NCBI GenBank assembly: GCA_039105265.1
Contig: JAPFFF010000048.1
Coordinates: 496,001-560,000 of the forward strand
From: Tritrichomonas musculus
Taxonomy: Eukaryota; Parabasalia; Tritrichomonadida; Tritrichomonadidae
Direction of reading: 5' to 3'
DNA length: 64,000 nucleotides
Positions within the stretch are counted from its first letter, which is position 1. Each line of letters opens with the position of its first letter. The notes under the pieces were generated by a model. The model did no database searches and was not told where the DNA came from. It worked only from the letters and a program-made list of their open reading frames with translations. The translations under genes and the position numbers were made by a program. Positions 48,594-57,068 of this stretch are shown here, one piece after another.

Positions 48594-51500
48594 ATGAGTT
48601 CTCGTTATTACTATAGAAAAGATACCAAATCATTTGTTATTGAACAAATCAGGTATATCAATAATGAACTTCAATTAAAACCTCGCTTATCAACATCTAA
48701 ACCTTCTGACTATGATGTTAAACATTTCAAGTCAATCTTAGAAAACTATCTAACTTCATTCGGTTTTAGAGAACATGAAGGCAATGGAATCAATGATACA
48801 ACAATATTAGATTTCGTTAATAGAATGAAAAGAGAAGCAGAAGAACAAGAAGAAGAGGAGGAAGAGGAACAATTTGAAGAAGAAGAACAAAATGATGAAC
48901 AAAAACTAAAACAAAAACAAATCGAGAACAACATTAAAATAGCTCATGATGCACTCAACAAAGCCCTTCAATTAATTAAATCTGAAAATATATTATTGAG
49001 ACCATTACCGCCAAAGACAAACAAACAACCTCAACGATATGAAGACATTCGATTCAACAATGAAAATGCTGAATTAATTGAATACCTCAAAAAGTTTGGC
49101 TATAAAGGTGTTCATTCAAAACATGACTCATATTTCATAATCAATGAACCTGAGAACTTTGATGAAGCAGTTGAAGCATGCAGTCATTTCATTGACCAAT
49201 TCCCAAATGATAATGAAAAGGTTGAACGATTAGATGAAGACAGTAAAGAACCGATAAAAATATATTACAAGAACGGAGTTTCATCAATTGAAGACATCAA
49301 TGAATATTTGACTGAAACAGTATTTAAACAAGAAGTGAAACCGTTCAAAATATATTTTCAATTGACTGGTATATTTGAGATACCACCAAAGAATGAAAAC
49401 GAAAGATATACATATGAAGCAAGTGAAATCAAATGGAAGAATTATAAATCATCAGTACCGATAATCGTTAGAGAGAATAAAGATATTGATAAAGTTAAAC
49501 TGTATATTGAATCAAAGATTCATGAATATGAAACCACTGCTTCAAACATCAAATTGTGTATCGTTTGGTCTGTTTCATTTACAATCTCTCGTGTCGTTAA
49601 GATAACAGGTAAGATTGATGGATTACCAGAAGAGTTCATTAAAAATAAATATATCATTATGGATAACGTTGATGATTGTTTATGTTGGTATCGTTTCCTT
49701 GCTTGCTGTTTGAATAAGCAACTTATTGAAACACGAACATTTAAAATCTCCAACAGAACAGCAGCAGCAAAGAAAATATTATGTGAAGAACACGGAATAA
49801 CTTATTCAACAAAACCTTCAAAAGCAGCAAATCAATTCATCAACACATTCAAAGGAATCACGATTGAAGAAATGAAAGAATCAGCCAAGAATCATAACAT
49901 CAATGTCAACATCTATGAATATGACAAAGAGAAACATATTTATGATATTCAAGACCAATGGCACAACACTGATGAATCAAACAAAACATTTTCAGCTCTG
50001 TTGTATTCAAAAGATAAGATACTTCATATCATGTACATCATTGATGCTGAAGCATTAACAAACATTCATATATGTCCTCATTGTGGTTCATACATTCACA
50101 AAGGAAATAACAATATTGACAGATTCAACAGACATGTAGATAAATGTGATGGTAAATTCAAAAAGGATTTCATTCCTTCACGAGAAGCATTGCCGTACTG
50201 TCCACATATCTTAAACAATTCTGTTTACTTGTATTGTCTTTCATATGAACTTGAATGGAAGCCAACAAAGCACTATATCACTTATGATTTTGAAACAATG
50301 GAACAAAAGATTGAAAAGAAAGTCAGTGATAAATCAGTTATCAATTCTCGATTGATTCCTTTGAGTGTTTCATCATGTGTGAAGCTTGATAAAGGATTGA
50401 TAACAAAGAACTTTGATATACGAACAAATGACTTCATTGCCAAATGGATTGACTGGTTATTTGTTGCTGGCTGTGATGTGTATGTTGATAAGTTGAACCA
50501 TTTAAAATCATTCATCAAAGATAAATCGGAAGAAGAACTCAATAAAATAGATACATCATTGAAAACAATAACAGTATTCGGTTTTAATTCATCACGATTT
50601 GATTCAAACTTATTCAAAGAGCAATTGATTAAAAATCATTGGTCTATCGATAGCGGAATGATTGGAACAGCTACATCATTAAAGCAATTTATATTGAAAT
50701 CATCAAAGTACCCCATTCGATTACGATTCATTGATGCACAAGCATTTGTTGCTGGTGGTACGCTCAAACAATTTGGAATTGATTTTGGTGGGATTTCTAA
50801 CAGTTCGAAAGGTGTATTTCCTTATGAAGCAATCAACAATGAAAATTATAATGAAGTGCTATCAAAGAGTGAACCATTCGCATATGAAGACTTTTACAGT
50901 TATCTCAATCAAAAGAATCCTTTAACACAATCCGATTATGAAGAGTATTTGATTGATTCAAAGAGGTTTGCAACACGTTGGGATTACTTGTTGTCATACA
51001 ATGACAATGATGTTGAAATGATGATTAAACCGATTGACAACCTTATTCAAATGAATGCCGAATACAAAGTTGATTTGATAAGTAATCTTTCATTATCGAA
51101 GAACGCTTCATGCATCAAATATGCTCTTGCATATAAAGATTTTAATCCGAAGAACGACTATGAAATCATCAACAAATCAAATACATTCAAACCAACAATG
51201 AAATGGTGGTTAAATAAATGTGATAATTATCGAAAGCAAGACATGAAACATAATTTTTGCTCGCAAAAAGGCGATTCATCGCTTCAAACGAACCAAAATC
51301 AACGAGATATTTCAAAATGTGTTAGTGAAAAGGATTTCGAAGCATTCATGAAATTGTATGAATCAAATGAAACAGGTAAATGTCATTTGTGTGGTGAACA
51401 CTTTACTTACAACAACAAACCAACTCTTGACCGAATAGATAACAACAAAGTACATCAGATTGATAACTGTTTACTTGCTTGTGCTGAATGTAATCGTTTG

Positions 51501-53156
51501 AGACAAAGAGATGACGAAAAGATAACAAGAACAAAGATACAATTGAAGAAATTCTGTAAACTCCATCACCTCCCTACACTTATAACTGATGAAAAAGAAT
51601 ACTACAACTTGAGAGAGAACATAACAGGAGGTTTATCAAATGTACTTCATCGTGTGAACATCAGAGGTCAAACATTAATCAATAAACTAAAATATGATGC
51701 AATCAATGACAGAATCATCAGTTATGACACTTCAAACATTGTCTCTCATGTTGCTGGTATTGATTTCAATTCATTATATCCTTCATCATTCAGTTCAGTA
51801 AAACATTCATTCAATCCCTATCACGGAGGAATCATGTACATGCCTGGTTCATTTATAAAACGATTTGATGTTTATGATGAAGAAGGAAACAAGAATGAAA
51901 AGGTGTTCAATGCTGCAATGAATATCATTCAATCAAAGAAGCGATTTGATGCAAATCCTGAGTTTATATTCAAAGCTGAAGTCAAATTGAGATGTCCAAA
52001 GAATAAAATCAATGATTTGATTAATTTCCCTCCTGTGTTTAGAAATATCAATATAATGAATGATGAGCAAACGATTGGAAGCTATATGTACAAATACATG
52101 AAAGACAATAAACTGAATTCAGCAGATAAAGAAACAAGAAAGCTGACAATGCTTCTTGATACATGCAACACGTTTATGACGTTCTCGAATTATTATTTAT
52201 GGTTTTTAATTGACCACGGACTTATTGTTGATGACATTAAGAGCTTAAGTTTATATGAGGCACATGACGGATTTAATCAATTTGTTTGTGAGTTTATGAA
52301 GAAGCGTCAGGATATCATCAGTGGTGTTGAACACGGAAACGAAAAGTTTTACAAGATTAGCATGAACGGTTCTTACGGTTATGACGGTATGAATTCAGAG
52401 AACTTTAATAAAGTCAGAATTGTTGATAAAAATAAAGCCTTTCAATTGATAGCATCCGATACTTATCGCAATGGATGTAAATTGTCAAATGATTGTTATT
52501 TGATACAATCACAACCTCATTCATTCAAATGTAATACATGTCTTCAGGAATCATTTTGGACATTAGACAATGCGAAATACTGGTATTTGACTTTCCTTTA
52601 TGACTTTCTTTACAAATGCATTGACATGAATAAAATTCATTTCAACTCGGTCGATACAGATAGTCTGTACATGTCTATCGCTGGTGATATGAATAAACCG
52701 ATTGACCAGTTGTTTGATTACGTCATCAAAGACAAAACATTTTATGACAAACACATTTATAGTTTTATGCCAAACCCTGCAATCAATAATGTATATGATG
52801 AGAAAAAGATTCTCGGATGCTGTGTAGAAAAGTTTGGAGCAAATCAGGTTGCTTTGTGTGCTAAATGTTATACCATTTGGAGTGATGATAGAACGATATC
52901 ACTTAAACTCAAAGGTGTTTCATTAAAGAAGAACAACATCAAATCAAGTGATTACAAAAATGTCATTGATAAGCAATCAATAATGAAAGGCAAAAATATA
53001 AACCTTCAAATGAAGTCACAACTGATGAGTAAAATAACTGTAATCAAAAATGCATTAACAGCAGCACATTCAAAAATGTTGGTTTTATCGAATCATTGTT
53101 GTTGTCCTTATGTCAATGGTTTCACTGCAAAGGATTATTTCATTGAGAATCATTAA
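48594..53156 (+). CDS. polB: Protein-primed family B DNA polymerase with internal HNH-like domain, element C
   Basis: The 1520-residue protein has a charged N-terminal 110 residues (Glu-rich run about 83-102) and a Cys/His finger CPHCGSYIHKG...HVDKC (about 493-517). Exonuclease motif YDFETM lies at about 563. A segment CHLCGEHFTYNNKPTLDRID...CAECNRLR (about 929-968) resembles an HNH/endonuclease VII-type zinc nuclease fold. Polymerase motif A is DFNSLYPSSF (about 1058), motif B KISMNGSYGYDG (about 1252) and motif C SVDTDSLY (about 1352). The HNH-like part lies between exonuclease and polymerase motifs and no intein-type splice motifs are evident. It is much longer than the 1050-residue polymerases of A and B and belongs to another branch. 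Confidence 0.92.
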   Translation: MSSRYYYRKDTKSFVIEQIRYINNELQLKPRLSTSKPSDYDVKHFKSILENYLTSFGFREHEGNGINDTTILDFVNRMKREAEEQEEEEEEEQFEEEEQNDEQKLKQKQIENNIKIAHDALNKALQLIKSENILLRPLPPKTNKQPQRYEDIRFNNENAELIEYLKKFGYKGVHSKHDSYFIINEPENFDEAVEACSHFIDQFPNDNEKVERLDEDSKEPIKIYYKNGVSSIEDINEYLTETVFKQEVKPFKIYFQLTGIFEIPPKNENERYTYEASEIKWKNYKSSVPIIVRENKDIDKVKLYIESKIHEYETTASNIKLCIVWSVSFTISRVVKITGKIDGLPEEFIKNKYIIMDNVDDCLCWYRFLACCLNKQLIETRTFKISNRTAAAKKILCEEHGITYSTKPSKAANQFINTFKGITIEEMKESAKNHNINVNIYEYDKEKHIYDIQDQWHNTDESNKTFSALLYSKDKILHIMYIIDAEALTNIHICPHCGSYIHKGNNNIDRFNRHVDKCDGKFKKDFIPSREALPYCPHILNNSVYLYCLSYELEWKPTKHYITYDFETMEQKIEKKVSDKSVINSRLIPLSVSSCVKLDKGLITKNFDIRTNDFIAKWIDWLFVAGCDVYVDKLNHLKSFIKDKSEEELNKIDTSLKTITVFGFNSSRFDSNLFKEQLIKNHWSIDSGMIGTATSLKQFILKSSKYPIRLRFIDAQAFVAGGTLKQFGIDFGGISNSSKGVFPYEAINNENYNEVLSKSEPFAYEDFYSYLNQKNPLTQSDYEEYLIDSKRFATRWDYLLSYNDNDVEMMIKPIDNLIQMNAEYKVDLISNLSLSKNASCIKYALAYKDFNPKNDYEIINKSNTFKPTMKWWLNKCDNYRKQDMKHNFCSQKGDSSLQTNQNQRDISKCVSEKDFEAFMKLYESNETGKCHLCGEHFTYNNKPTLDRIDNNKVHQIDNCLLACAECNRLRQRDDEKITRTKIQLKKFCKLHHLPTLITDEKEYYNLRENITGGLSNVLHRVNIRGQTLINKLKYDAINDRIISYDTSNIVSHVAGIDFNSLYPSSFSSVKHSFNPYHGGIMYMPGSFIKRFDVYDEEGNKNEKVFNAAMNIIQSKKRFDANPEFIFKAEVKLRCPKNKINDLINFPPVFRNINIMNDEQTIGSYMYKYMKDNKLNSADKETRKLTMLLDTCNTFMTFSNYYLWFLIDHGLIVDDIKSLSLYEAHDGFNQFVCEFMKKRQDIISGVEHGNEKFYKISMNGSYGYDGMNSENFNKVRIVDKNKAFQLIASDTYRNGCKLSNDCYLIQSQPHSFKCNTCLQESFWTLDNAKYWYLTFLYDFLYKCIDMNKIHFNSVDTDSLYMSIAGDMNKPIDQLFDYVIKDKTFYDKHIYSFMPNPAINNVYDEKKILGCCVEKFGANQVALCAKCYTIWSDDRTISLKLKGVSLKKNNIKSSDYKNVIDKQSIMKGKNINLQMKSQLMSKITVIKNALTAAHSKMLVLSNHCCCPYVNGFTAKDYFIENH

Positions 53157-53206
53157 ACAATTAATTTAATGATTTTAAAAAATCAATTTTTTTATTTTTG
53201 TTATAA

Positions 53207-53845
53207 ATGAGTCAACCAACTGAACAAACACAAATTGAAAATGCTGAAGCTGAATTTGAACCTTTGAAAGGTTTTGAAAGTGATTATGAAATTCAAACAA
53301 CTTTCCCTTATAACATCAAGAATAAGAAAACAGGAAAAATAATAGCTGAAGGTGAATACAGACAAAATGTTTATCCGTGTGTAAACCTAAATAACAAAAT
53401 ATATTATAAACATATTCTTGTAGCAAAGCAATTTATTGAAAACCCTAATAATCTACCACAAGTCGACCATAAGAATAGAATCAAAACTGATTATCATCTT
53501 GATAATTTACGATTTGTATCAAGTTCAGAGAATAATAAAAATAAATCAAATTATAAAGGTATTCAATATGAATTCATTGATGACATACCTGATGATGCAA
53601 TTGTTATTGATTTCTATGAAACAAAGACAGAAAGGAAAGAATTTGAAGAAAACACGTATTATTATTACCATGATGATACTAATAATGAAGACATTTTTTA
53701 TGCAAAGATTACTGATAATATTTATAAAATTCTTCATATCAATACAAATAAATCAGGCAATGAATTTATTTCAATGAACGATATAAATAATCAAAAAGTT
53801 AGCGTATATATTAATAGATTCAAACATCAACATGATTTGATTTGA
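53207..53845 (+). CDS. HNH homing-type endonuclease with NUMOD4-like start, element C
   Basis: The 212-residue relative of 8476-9081. A NUMOD4-like segment, FESDYEIQTTFPYNIKN, lies at about residues 23-39. The HNH core QVDHKNRIKTDYHLDNLRFVSSSENN lies at about residues 85-110, followed by a shared DDIPDDAI motif and acidic, tyrosine-rich tail. In A this gene follows the capsid gene; here it follows polB by about 50 bases. A close homologue at two unrelated positions supports independent mobility. Confidence 0.8.
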   Translation: MSQPTEQTQIENAEAEFEPLKGFESDYEIQTTFPYNIKNKKTGKIIAEGEYRQNVYPCVNLNNKIYYKHILVAKQFIENPNNLPQVDHKNRIKTDYHLDNLRFVSSSENNKNKSNYKGIQYEFIDDIPDDAIVIDFYETKTERKEFEENTYYYYHDDTNNEDIFYAKITDNIYKILHINTNKSGNEFISMNDINNQKVSVYINRFKHQHDLI

Positions 53846-53851
53846 TTTGAT

Positions 53852-56800
53852 TTACTCTTTGAATACAGCTAATGTTCTTTCATCAATGATACTTGTAATG
53901 ATTCCAACAGTCATACGTTTTATTTTTGATGTTATTGCTGTCTCTCCTGAAAGAACTTTCAGCTTATTGTCTTCATTATCGATAAACACCTCATCACCGA
54001 TTGAATAACATGATGAATCATTAACGCGAACCATATAATCACCATGTGAACTAAATGTGATACATTTATTTTTGTCATCGATTCTCACACATATACCGAC
54101 ATACTCCTTCCATGTTCCTGATGTTTTGACACTACAAATACAATCAGTTGTATCATCTGCTGTTGATGGTTTCCATTCATCACCAACATGTTTGTAAACC
54201 TTACCTGTCATATACACTGGAGAACCAACAACGAAATCACTAACAGAGTTCATTGATGATTCAATCGGAGAGTAATGTGTGATTGTTGTGTTTGATTGTG
54301 CACCGTAAATAGCAGCCTTAAATTTTGATAAATAACCTCGGGACATGATGCATCTTGAATATATTTGTTTAGCATCTAATAATTCCTGAGTAGTTGTCCA
54401 AGAATATCCGCCTATTGGGAAATTATATGTCAGGGGTCTTCCTGATGTTATATCAACAGTGTCTTCATAATAGAATGGGAATTTGAAATTGTCGAAATAC
54501 ACAGTTCTTTGATGTAATACAAGAACAATGTTATGAGGATTTCCAGTTGTATCATAGAATAATATTCTTATTTCCAAACATAGCGCATAATCACCTACTA
54601 TGTATTCCAGTTTAATTACCTTATCTTCAAGTTTTAGATAATGAATTGATATTTCACCGCCCTCTGTAATCGGTCCGCAATCAATAGCACATTTTTTTAT
54701 TAGTTGTTCTTCTGTTATGACGTTTGACTTCAGTGCAAAGTTATCATTCACATATTTCACCGAAGTAATCATATCATCATTCACAGGTCGGATGCTGATT
54801 AATGTGATAGTTGCATCATAAATATTGGTTAGTGTATCATCCTCAGCTCTCAATGAAACAATACGTGTAGCTACACGAATATCTATCAATTCACTTGACT
54901 CTCCGCTGGTTGATTTGTATATGAGATTTGCACTCTTTCGTCCAGAATATTCGTATTCAGCTTCTTCATATGTCGCATCATCAGCATTTCGTTTGAACTT
55001 CACAATAATATTTTTGGTTGTTAATACCCTTCGTATATATTCATCTGGGACTACACAACCACTATCATTCTGTGTACATTGAATTGTGATTTGTTCTGGA
55101 CTTTCATCAACAACATTTGCAGTTTTAATGAATGGTGATTCGATTTGTGCTCTAATGAAATTATATGCTATTGGATTATTATTTCTATGTGCTGCAATAT
55201 ATGATACATATACAATTTGTCCATCATCATAACGCCATATTATTCTATCAATGCGTTTGCCATTGCTATCATACCTGTCCATGCTGTCATAAGTGCTAGT
55301 AGAACCATTTGGTTTAAATATTACATCAATATGCATTATATCATCATCTTGATTATCTCCCCAATTAACATCAAATACCAAATGAACTCTGGCATTTGGT
55401 AGCTGAGGGGTAATATATGCACCGTCATATAAGTTTGCTGGATATTCAATATTCAATTCAGTTCCGTATAATGCAGTATTCAATGCAGATTCATTAACCA
55501 AATCAGTTGGAATTGTTGGTATATCTGTTTTCAATGCATATTTATCTAATTCATAAGCCAATTCATCCTCATCGACAAACTTCTCATCAGCTTGTGCGCT
55601 AGTGTAATACGGTGTCAAGTCAACTGGTTCTGGTATATCCGTCTTCAATGCATAAGTGTTCGACACATATCTAGCTGAATAAGCGTTTCTGTCTGTTGGT
55701 TCGATAGTTTTGGTAATTGAACACGATAAAACTTCTGGTGTATCGCCAGTTCCTGGATTGATTAATTCATGGCTGTCATACAAAAACCAAATACTTGAAT
55801 CTTTTCCTTCGATACGCATTATCTGAGAGGGTTGTTCGTCATCATTGTCATTGTACGAATAGTCTGCGTGAACATAATGACCCGTATAAAAACTGTTTGA
55901 TGAAACAATATCCAACCCGTATTGCTCAATCAGTTCATGATATGTGTTGTAATCCAAATCAGGAATTGTATTATTGACGATTTCGAATTGAATTGTTGTT
56001 TGACCCTCAATAATTTCTGGGATTTCACTCTTCATTGCATATTTTCCTTCTGCAACTGTTTTCGTTTCATACTTATCCAATTCATAAGCCAATTCATCCT
56101 CATCGACGAACTTCTCATCAGCTTGTGCACTAGTATAATACGGTGTCAAATCAATTGGTTCAGGTATATCACTCTTCAATGCTAATCTTTCTTCTGTTTC
56201 TGCTAATGTTATTGTTATTGGAAGGTATTGATATCTATCATAAATTGCTCCACTAACTTCATCCCACACTAATTCAAAATACTCACCTTCACTATCAAAT
56301 CCTTCAGCTTCATGTTGTTTAACGTTATATTCATCATCAGCATATAAATCATTTGTCTTAAATCTGATATCAAAATGGAATATATCACCACTAGTGTCTA
56401 ATTTATAACCAACCAAATGTGTTCCTTCTTTGAACGGTAAAACGTGAGATGTATCCATTCCGTTTTCTTCATATTCTTCTGGTATTGGTCCTGTATTAGG
56501 AAACATATATGTCTTAGTATCAATTGTGTATTCAGTTGATACATTCAAATTATCTCTCGTGATGTAATTCTTCAAATCATCTTTTGGAACATATTGTCCG
56601 GCACAAACATCCAAAGCCTCCTGAAGAGCTTCATTAGCTGCCATACTTGTTAAACACGTTGATGCTTTAGCTGATAATGGTTTAACATCATCAGCCATCA
56701 ATTTCTGAAACATTTCTTCTGATAATTGTTCCTTTGGGTTCAAATGCAACTCACTATTTTTGAGTACTTCTGGTATATCCGTCTTCAATGCATAATTCGT

Positions 56801-57046
56801 TAAATCAATTGGTTCGGGTATATCAGTTGATAAAGCATAATTGTTGATAACATAATCACGCAATCCGTTAACTGCTTCATTCAATTGTTCCTCAGTGATT
56901 CCATTTCCGTTTGGAATCCCTACGTTTCCGTTCGATGAATCGCCTTTGATAACATAATTATCGACATATCTTTTAATGTATTCGTTAATCAATCCGTCAA
57001 TAGTATTTGTTTTTGTTATGTGTCCGCTCTGCTCAATCGTAAACAT
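53852..57046 (-). CDS. Fibre-like protein, element C
   Basis: The 1064-residue protein is built of phage-fibre-like repeats: many copies of YALKTDIPEP(I/V)DLT, and a longer unit, LTPYYTSAQADEKFVDEDELAYELDKY, present twice. These are separated by beta-rich, non-repeated domains. The C-terminal 130 residues form a beta-rich domain (VVGSPVYMTGKVYKHVGDEW...YMVRVNDSSCYSIGDEVFID). The same LKSEIPEPVDLTNY-type repeat appears in the fibre genes of A and B. It is divergently transcribed from 57069-59363 with 22 bp between starts. A receptor-binding or spike role is inferred. Confidence 0.6.
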   Translation of the reverse strand: MFTIEQSGHITKTNTIDGLINEYIKRYVDNYVIKGDSSNGNVGIPNGNGITEEQLNEAVNGLRDYVINNYALSTDIPEPIDLTNYALKTDIPEVLKNSELHLNPKEQLSEEMFQKLMADDVKPLSAKASTCLTSMAANEALQEALDVCAGQYVPKDDLKNYITRDNLNVSTEYTIDTKTYMFPNTGPIPEEYEENGMDTSHVLPFKEGTHLVGYKLDTSGDIFHFDIRFKTNDLYADDEYNVKQHEAEGFDSEGEYFELVWDEVSGAIYDRYQYLPITITLAETEERLALKSDIPEPIDLTPYYTSAQADEKFVDEDELAYELDKYETKTVAEGKYAMKSEIPEIIEGQTTIQFEIVNNTIPDLDYNTYHELIEQYGLDIVSSNSFYTGHYVHADYSYNDNDDEQPSQIMRIEGKDSSIWFLYDSHELINPGTGDTPEVLSCSITKTIEPTDRNAYSARYVSNTYALKTDIPEPVDLTPYYTSAQADEKFVDEDELAYELDKYALKTDIPTIPTDLVNESALNTALYGTELNIEYPANLYDGAYITPQLPNARVHLVFDVNWGDNQDDDIMHIDVIFKPNGSTSTYDSMDRYDSNGKRIDRIIWRYDDGQIVYVSYIAAHRNNNPIAYNFIRAQIESPFIKTANVVDESPEQITIQCTQNDSGCVVPDEYIRRVLTTKNIIVKFKRNADDATYEEAEYEYSGRKSANLIYKSTSGESSELIDIRVATRIVSLRAEDDTLTNIYDATITLISIRPVNDDMITSVKYVNDNFALKSNVITEEQLIKKCAIDCGPITEGGEISIHYLKLEDKVIKLEYIVGDYALCLEIRILFYDTTGNPHNIVLVLHQRTVYFDNFKFPFYYEDTVDITSGRPLTYNFPIGGYSWTTTQELLDAKQIYSRCIMSRGYLSKFKAAIYGAQSNTTITHYSPIESSMNSVSDFVVGSPVYMTGKVYKHVGDEWKPSTADDTTDCICSVKTSGTWKEYVGICVRIDDKNKCITFSSHGDYMVRVNDSSCYSIGDEVFIDNEDNKLKVLSGETAITSKIKRMTVGIITSIIDERTLAVFKE

Positions 57047-57068
57047 TCAATTTATTAGAAACTAAACA
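57047..57068. promoter_or_regulatory. 22-bp divergent start region, element C
   Basis: The gap between the fibre start codon (minus) and the 764-residue gene (plus) is AT-rich and only 22 bp long, like the 18- and 19-bp gaps in A and B. Confidence 0.55.
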
